Below, piece after piece: positions 14,216-17,253 of a DNA stretch of 17,253 nucleotides. Position 1 is the first letter of the stretch, and the number at the start of each line of letters is the position of its first letter. The DNA comes from CG2-30-40-21 sp043806395 (GTDB lineage: Bacteria; UBA9089; CG2-30-40-21). Where the stretch lies: NCBI GenBank assembly GCA_043806395.1, contig JAZDHC010000023.1, positions 1 to 17,253 of the forward strand. Direction: 5' to 3'. A program made the translations under genes and the position numbers. A model generated the notes under the pieces. It saw only the letters and a list, made by a program, of their open reading frames with translations, searched no databases and was not told the DNA's origin.

Positions 14216-14243
14216 AAAATTATTTGCCTGAACATTTTTTACC

Positions 14244-14720
14244 CTACAAATCCATCCACATGATCACAGCATGTTCTTTTGTATCCGAATAATATCCCTT
14301 TCGCAATGCCACGCACCTGAATCCAAATTTTTCATAAAGAAGATTGGCCGGGGAATTTGTCTCCCTTACCTCTAAGGTTGCCCTGAGTGCTCCCTTTTGT
14401 TTTGCCATGTCAAGCATCGACGATACCAGCATCTCGCCTATCTTCTGCCGCCTGAATTCCGGGTGAACTGCCAGACTAACAATGTGAGCCTCATCTATTA
14501 TCATCCAGAACCCTGCATATCCAATCAAGTTACTTCTTAGCCTGATTGTCAGGAAATAGGAATTGTTGTTTTCTAATTCAGCCACAAACAACCCCTCTGA
14601 CCATGGCATTGTAAAACACATCTTCTCAAGGGCAGCTATCTGAGAAACATCATCCATTGTCATGGGTGAAATCGTAGGGGTAAGGCATGTCTTGTCCCTA
14701 TTTCCGTTGACTTTCTGCAT
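14244..14720 (-). CDS. rimI: GNAT acetyltransferase, ribosomal-protein S18-alanine N-acetyltransferase type
   Basis: A 158-residue GNAT enzyme. The acetyl-CoA motif is IVSLAVHPEFRRQKIGEMLV (80-99), the RRxxIGxxL type, followed by ATLEVRETNSPANLLYEKFG (114-133) typical of RimI, and YYSDTKEHAVIMW near the end. RimI acetylates the N-terminal alanine of ribosomal protein S18; the target in this organism is inferred. It overlaps the end of tsaB by 23 bases, and the tsaB-rimI order is widespread, which supports the name. GAGG seven bases before the ATG, inside tsaB, supports the start. About 15 residues precede the usual domain start; the ATG at residue 20 is a less likely alternative. Confidence 0.9.
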   Translation of the reverse strand: MQKVNGNRDKTCLTPTISPMTMDDVSQIAALEKMCFTMPWSEGLFVAELENNNSYFLTIRLRSNLIGYAGFWMIIDEAHIVSLAVHPEFRRQKIGEMLVSSMLDMAKQKGALRATLEVRETNSPANLLYEKFGFRCVALRKGYYSDTKEHAVIMWMDL

Positions 14721-15396
14721 TGGATACCCTCAAATAAAATGGCACAATCTCCTCTGGCTTTTTCCCCTTACCCTCCAATAACATTTTCATGCCAATGATA
14801 GCTACGCTTGATGCCATAATATGCGAATTATGAAATGGGGCAAATGAAACCATTCCTGCAAGCTTTGTTGTAAAGAATTCTTCCCACAGCCCTACCCCGT
14901 CCCCAAGAAATGTTACTGGCTGAGTTATCCTTTGCGCCAAATCCTCTGGTTTGATAAGCATATATTCACTTTCGCGATTTCCATTTTCATAAAAAGCAGT
15001 ATATACCTCTTCCCTCATGGCATTCATTATGGGACAAACAAAGCCATTTGGAATATTTGCTGCCAGAGCATCCAGACTTGTAACCCCAGCAATCTGAATC
15101 CCCAAGGCGTATCCAAGCCCTTTAGCCGTAGAGACCCCAATCCGCAGTCCGGTAAATGCCCCGGGACCTATTACAACAGCAATTCCATCAAGCTCCCCTC
15201 CTTTCCAATGAGGGTCAGGGGTGGTTTTCCCATCCTGCAGAATACGATCAATGGCTGAAATCAGCCAGCTGTCAGGGGTGCTGCCTATTGAATGCCCTTG
15301 TGTAACATCATGGATATATTCAGCAAGAACAATCCCATCTTGAATCAGGGCAACACTTCCTGCTTTTGTGGATGTATCTATGCCCAGAATTCTCAT
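14698..15396 (-). CDS. tsaB: tRNA threonylcarbamoyladenosine biosynthesis protein TsaB
   Basis: Partner of TsaD in making the t6A base of ANN-decoding tRNAs. The 232-residue protein starts MRILGIDTSTKAGSVAL, the ASKHA phosphate-binding strand, and has the family hallmark GPGAFTGLRIGVSTAKGLGY (78-97) and AMREEVYTAFY. The ATG overlaps the panC stop as ATGA, with GGAG about nine bases upstream. Oddity: where relatives read roughly ILxxxGxxLxDLDGIAV, this one reads ILQDGKTTPDPHWKGGELDG, about seven residues longer. The stretch TTPDPHWKGGE is encoded by a palindromic-repeat-like sequence (15193-15225). A second extra stretch, IGSTPDSW (37-44), follows His35-Ser36, where relatives go straight to a leucine-rich helix. 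Confidence 0.93.
   Translation of the reverse strand: MRILGIDTSTKAGSVALIQDGIVLAEYIHDVTQGHSIGSTPDSWLISAIDRILQDGKTTPDPHWKGGELDGIAVVIGPGAFTGLRIGVSTAKGLGYALGIQIAGVTSLDALAANIPNGFVCPIMNAMREEVYTAFYENGNRESEYMLIKPEDLAQRITQPVTFLGDGVGLWEEFFTTKLAGMVSFAPFHNSHIMASSVAIIGMKMLLEGKGKKPEEIVPFYLRVSNAESQRK
15193..15225 (+). repeat. Palindromic-repeat-like insertion inside tsaB
   Basis: On the plus strand it starts CTCCCCTCCTTTCCAATGAG and continues GGTCAGGGGTGGT. It has the same layout as the 32-bp repeat: a C-rich arm, an AT-containing centre, a G-rich arm and a trailing TxAGGGGxxG block. It is diverged in sequence. On the minus strand it gives TTPDPHWKGGE in frame. Confidence 0.5.
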
Positions 15397-16247
15397 CCTG
15401 CCTGCTCCCAGATCATATTATCTATCAACCTTGTTTTTCCTATCTTTACAGCCAATGCAAGCAACGCCCTTGTCTCTATCTGAAGCAATGGCTTCAAGGT
15501 TTCCGTATCACAAACCTCTGCATATTCAAGCAAGGCCAAGAAACTACCCTCAATGTTTTCTTTCATCCATGAGGACAATTTGACTCCATCCCTTTCTCCG
15601 TCATCCAGCATCAATTTTGCCTTTCGAAGTGTTTCAAAGAGGATACCTGCTTGAGCCCTTTCCTCTGGATTAAGATAGGCATTGCGGGAACTCAAGGCAA
15701 GCCCTGTGCCTTCTTCCCGAACAATAGGCAGCACCCTTATCTCCACATCAAAATTTAGATCCATGACCATCCTTTTTATAACAGCTGCCTGCTGATAATC
15801 CTTTTGTCCAAAATAGGCAACATGCGGTTTTACAGCATGAAAGAGCTTTGTGACCACGGTTGTTACCCCCTGAAAAAGGCATGGCCGAAACGAGCCACAT
15901 AGCCCGGAGGTAATCTCTGAAACATTCACAGTAGTTAAAAGCCGTTCCGAATACATCTCTGTTGCCTCAGGACAAAAGATGATATCCACACCCATTTGCT
16001 TGCATATTTCCGTATCCTTTTCAAGGGCTATAGGATACGACCCATAATCCTCTTCAGGGGAAAATTGAATGGGATTAACAAAGATACTAACAACTAAAGC
16101 ATCATTTTCCTTCTTGGCAGCATTTATCAGAGAAAAATGTCCCTGATGAAGTGCCCCCATTGTCGGCACAAATCCTATCCTTTTGTTTTCGTGCCTCAAG
16201 GAATCGGCTGTTTCTTGCATGGTTTTAATCTTTGAGATGATCTCCAT
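15393..16247 (-). CDS. panC: Pantothenate synthetase (pantoate-beta-alanine ligase)
   Basis: Joins pantoate and beta-alanine using ATP, giving pantothenate for coenzyme A. The 284 residues match the family length. Motifs: FVPTMGALHQGHFSLI (26-41) with the HIGH-like His34 and His37, SIFVNPIQF (54-62) with the Asn and Gln that bind pantoate, YFGQKDYQQ (145-153) with Lys149 and Asp150, and LALSSRNAYL (183-192), the KMSKS equivalent. Oddity: the strongly conserved RPGHF reads R121-P-C-L-F125, so the glycine and histidine are both replaced. The rest of the active site is intact, so the protein is probably still made; whether it is active is open. The start shares one base with the panB stop (TAATG), AGGAG lies about ten bases upstream, and the stop overlaps tsaB. 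Confidence 0.95.
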   Translation of the reverse strand: MEIISKIKTMQETADSLRHENKRIGFVPTMGALHQGHFSLINAAKKENDALVVSIFVNPIQFSPEEDYGSYPIALEKDTEICKQMGVDIIFCPEATEMYSERLLTTVNVSEITSGLCGSFRPCLFQGVTTVVTKLFHAVKPHVAYFGQKDYQQAAVIKRMVMDLNFDVEIRVLPIVREEGTGLALSSRNAYLNPEERAQAGILFETLRKAKLMLDDGERDGVKLSSWMKENIEGSFLALLEYAEVCDTETLKPLLQIETRALLALAVKIGKTRLIDNMIWEQAG

Positions 16248-17050
16248 TATTCAAAACTCTCCTGTAAGGCAGGGAATTTCTGTTCTCTTACATCCTTGCT
16301 GAAGTTTTCCACTGCGGTAGAAATAATACCTGTTAAATCTGCATATTTCCTTACAAATTTGGGTATTTTTCTATTATAAAGCCCCAGCAAATCATGAGTA
16401 ACCAAAACCTGTCCATCGCAATGAATACCTGCTCCAATACCAATAGTTGGAGTATTGGGCAGGGTATTAGTAATCTCTTCAGCCAATTTCCATGGAATAC
16501 ATTCCATAACCATGCTAAAAACACCTGCGTCAGCCAGACATTGGGCATCATAGAAAATCTTTTGAGCAGCCTTTGAATCCTTTCCCTGAACCTTATAGCC
16601 GCCCATTTGATTAATGGCTTGAGGGGTCAAACCAATATGTCCCATAACAGGAATATCAGCCTTTATTATGGCAGCAACAATGTCCACTATCTCTGCCCCT
16701 CCCTCTACCTTTACCCCTTGAGCCCCTCCCTCCTTAATCAATCTGCCAGCATTATAGATAGCATCCCGAATATCTACTTTATAAGAGAGAAAGGGCATAT
16801 CAGCTACAATTAAGGCATGGTTGCATGCCCGTACCACGGCTTTAGTATGGTGAATCATCTCATCCATGGTTACAGGGATGGTATCTTTGTAACCCAACAT
16901 AACCATACCCAGCGAATCACCCACCAGAAGCACATCTACCTTTGCCTCATCTAAGATATTAGCCACAGAATAATCATAGGCAGTGAGCATGGTGATCTTT
17001 TGACCAGACTTTTTCATCTGTAATAAATTTGTTGTAGTAATCATTGACAA
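16247..17050 (-). CDS. panB: 3-methyl-2-oxobutanoate hydroxymethyltransferase
   Basis: Transfers a hydroxymethyl group from methylene-tetrahydrofolate to 2-oxoisovalerate, giving ketopantoate, the first committed step to pantothenate. The 267 residues show MLTAYDYSVANILDEA (21-36), VLLVGDSLGMVMLGY (40-54) with the metal-binding Asp45, VTMDEMIHHTKAV, VADMPFLSY with Asp84, GHIGLTPQ and TIGIGAGIHCDGQVLV with its conserved glycines. The start is ambiguous: GAGGAG lies eight bases before a TTG at 17050 but 14 before the ATG at 17044, so spacing favours TTG while codon preference favours ATG. Either way the protein is complete. It is the first gene of the panB-panC-tsaB-rimI cluster; upstream there are only repeats. 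Confidence 0.96.
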   Translation of the reverse strand: MSMITTTNLLQMKKSGQKITMLTAYDYSVANILDEAKVDVLLVGDSLGMVMLGYKDTIPVTMDEMIHHTKAVVRACNHALIVADMPFLSYKVDIRDAIYNAGRLIKEGGAQGVKVEGGAEIVDIVAAIIKADIPVMGHIGLTPQAINQMGGYKVQGKDSKAAQKIFYDAQCLADAGVFSMVMECIPWKLAEEITNTLPNTPTIGIGAGIHCDGQVLVTHDLLGLYNRKIPKFVRKYADLTGIISTAVENFSKDVREQKFPALQESFE

Positions 17051-17081
17051 TAGATTATCTCCTCACATAAAAATTTTTTCC

Positions 17082-17109
17082 CACGAATTTTCACGAATGA
17101 GCACGAATA
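17082..17109 (+). repeat. CACGAAT tandem repeat
   Basis: CACGAATTTT, CACGAATGAG and CACGAATA follow one another with a ten-base period. It lies between the right terminal repeat and the panB ribosome site, within the region where a panB promoter would be expected. The same kind of sequence occurs as an interspersed repeat in other environmental genomes. Confidence 0.65.
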
Positions 17110-17119
17110 TGGAATTTCT

Positions 17120-17250
17120 GGGACGGTTCACTTTCATCGTTTTTCATATGATTCCTTTCGGGCAAGGGGACATCATCTACAGAATACAACCCCCTAACCC
17201 CCTTTTCTAAGGGGGAATATTGCACTCTCAACTAACCGCAAGCTTTCAAA
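17120..17250 (-). repeat. Right arm of terminal inverted repeat
   Basis: The reverse complement of 11-140 with about ten substitutions and one extra base (CCCC where the left arm has CCC). It contains the third copy of the 32-bp repeat. It ends three bases before the window end. Confidence 0.9.
17186..17217 (-). repeat. 32-bp palindromic repeat, copy 3
   Basis: The exact reverse complement of the copies at 44-75 and 6814-6845, embedded in the right terminal repeat. Confidence 0.92.
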
Positions 17251-17253
17251 CAA

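Noticed and set aside
11..17250. The whole window as a composite transposon or island
   Set aside because: The inverted ends are suggestive, but the interior is mostly housekeeping genes (gltX, panBC, pgsA, tsaB) and there is no transposase or integrase.

Overview
The window looks like a contig or contig-sized piece from an uncultured, probably Gram-negative bacterium with a moderately AT-rich genome. The Gram-negative guess rests on dTDP-rhamnose genes plus remnants of GDP-fucose and UDP-GlcNAc/ManNAc sugar genes. The genome is full of short interspersed palindromic repeats. I cannot place it in a phylum from this sequence. Every convincing gene is on the minus strand, so transcription runs from the high-coordinate end to the low-coordinate end.

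Layout in transcription order. (1) 17050-14244: a tightly overlapping cluster panB-panC-tsaB-rimI (pantothenate synthesis, then tRNA t6A modification and a GNAT acetyltransferase). (2) 14070-10981: one large AT-rich gene for a single-chain restriction-modification type protein: an N-terminal PD-(D/E)XK-like region whose catalytic motif looks degenerate, an N6-adenine methylase core and two specificity (TRD) domains. It sits next to a dyad repeat and looks like an accessory insertion. (3) 10954-9587: gltX. (4) 9409-5776: a membrane GAF-domain sensor, rodZ-like, pgsA and pgpA, mostly overlapping, which links cell shape and phosphatidylglycerol synthesis. (5) 5667-3373: a carbon-nitrogen hydrolase (AguB-like), rfbA and rfbC. 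(6) 3302-1495: a gene graveyard, with remnants of an SDR sugar enzyme (probably fcl), gmd, a HEPN-like tail, wecB and an AAA-ATPase/PDDEXK_9 protein, separated in part by copies of a GTCAGACC-type repeat. (7) 940-290: a coiled-coil PD-(D/E)XK-like protein.

The most unusual theme is how repeats meet coding sequence. An identical 32-bp palindromic repeat occurs three times. One copy encodes the last residues of RodZ and supplies the Shine-Dalgarno of pgsA. A diverged relative appears to lie in frame inside tsaB. The stop codons of gltX and pgpA lie inside two other repeat types. This resembles the protein-invading palindromic elements known from Rickettsia, but with different sequences. The two ends of the window are ~130-bp imperfect inverted copies of each other, which I read mainly as a dispersed repeat where assembly stopped.

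I found no CRISPR array, tRNA, rRNA, integrase or transposase gene. Apart from the restriction-modification protein there is no obvious defence system, and I do not see a clear new multi-gene system.
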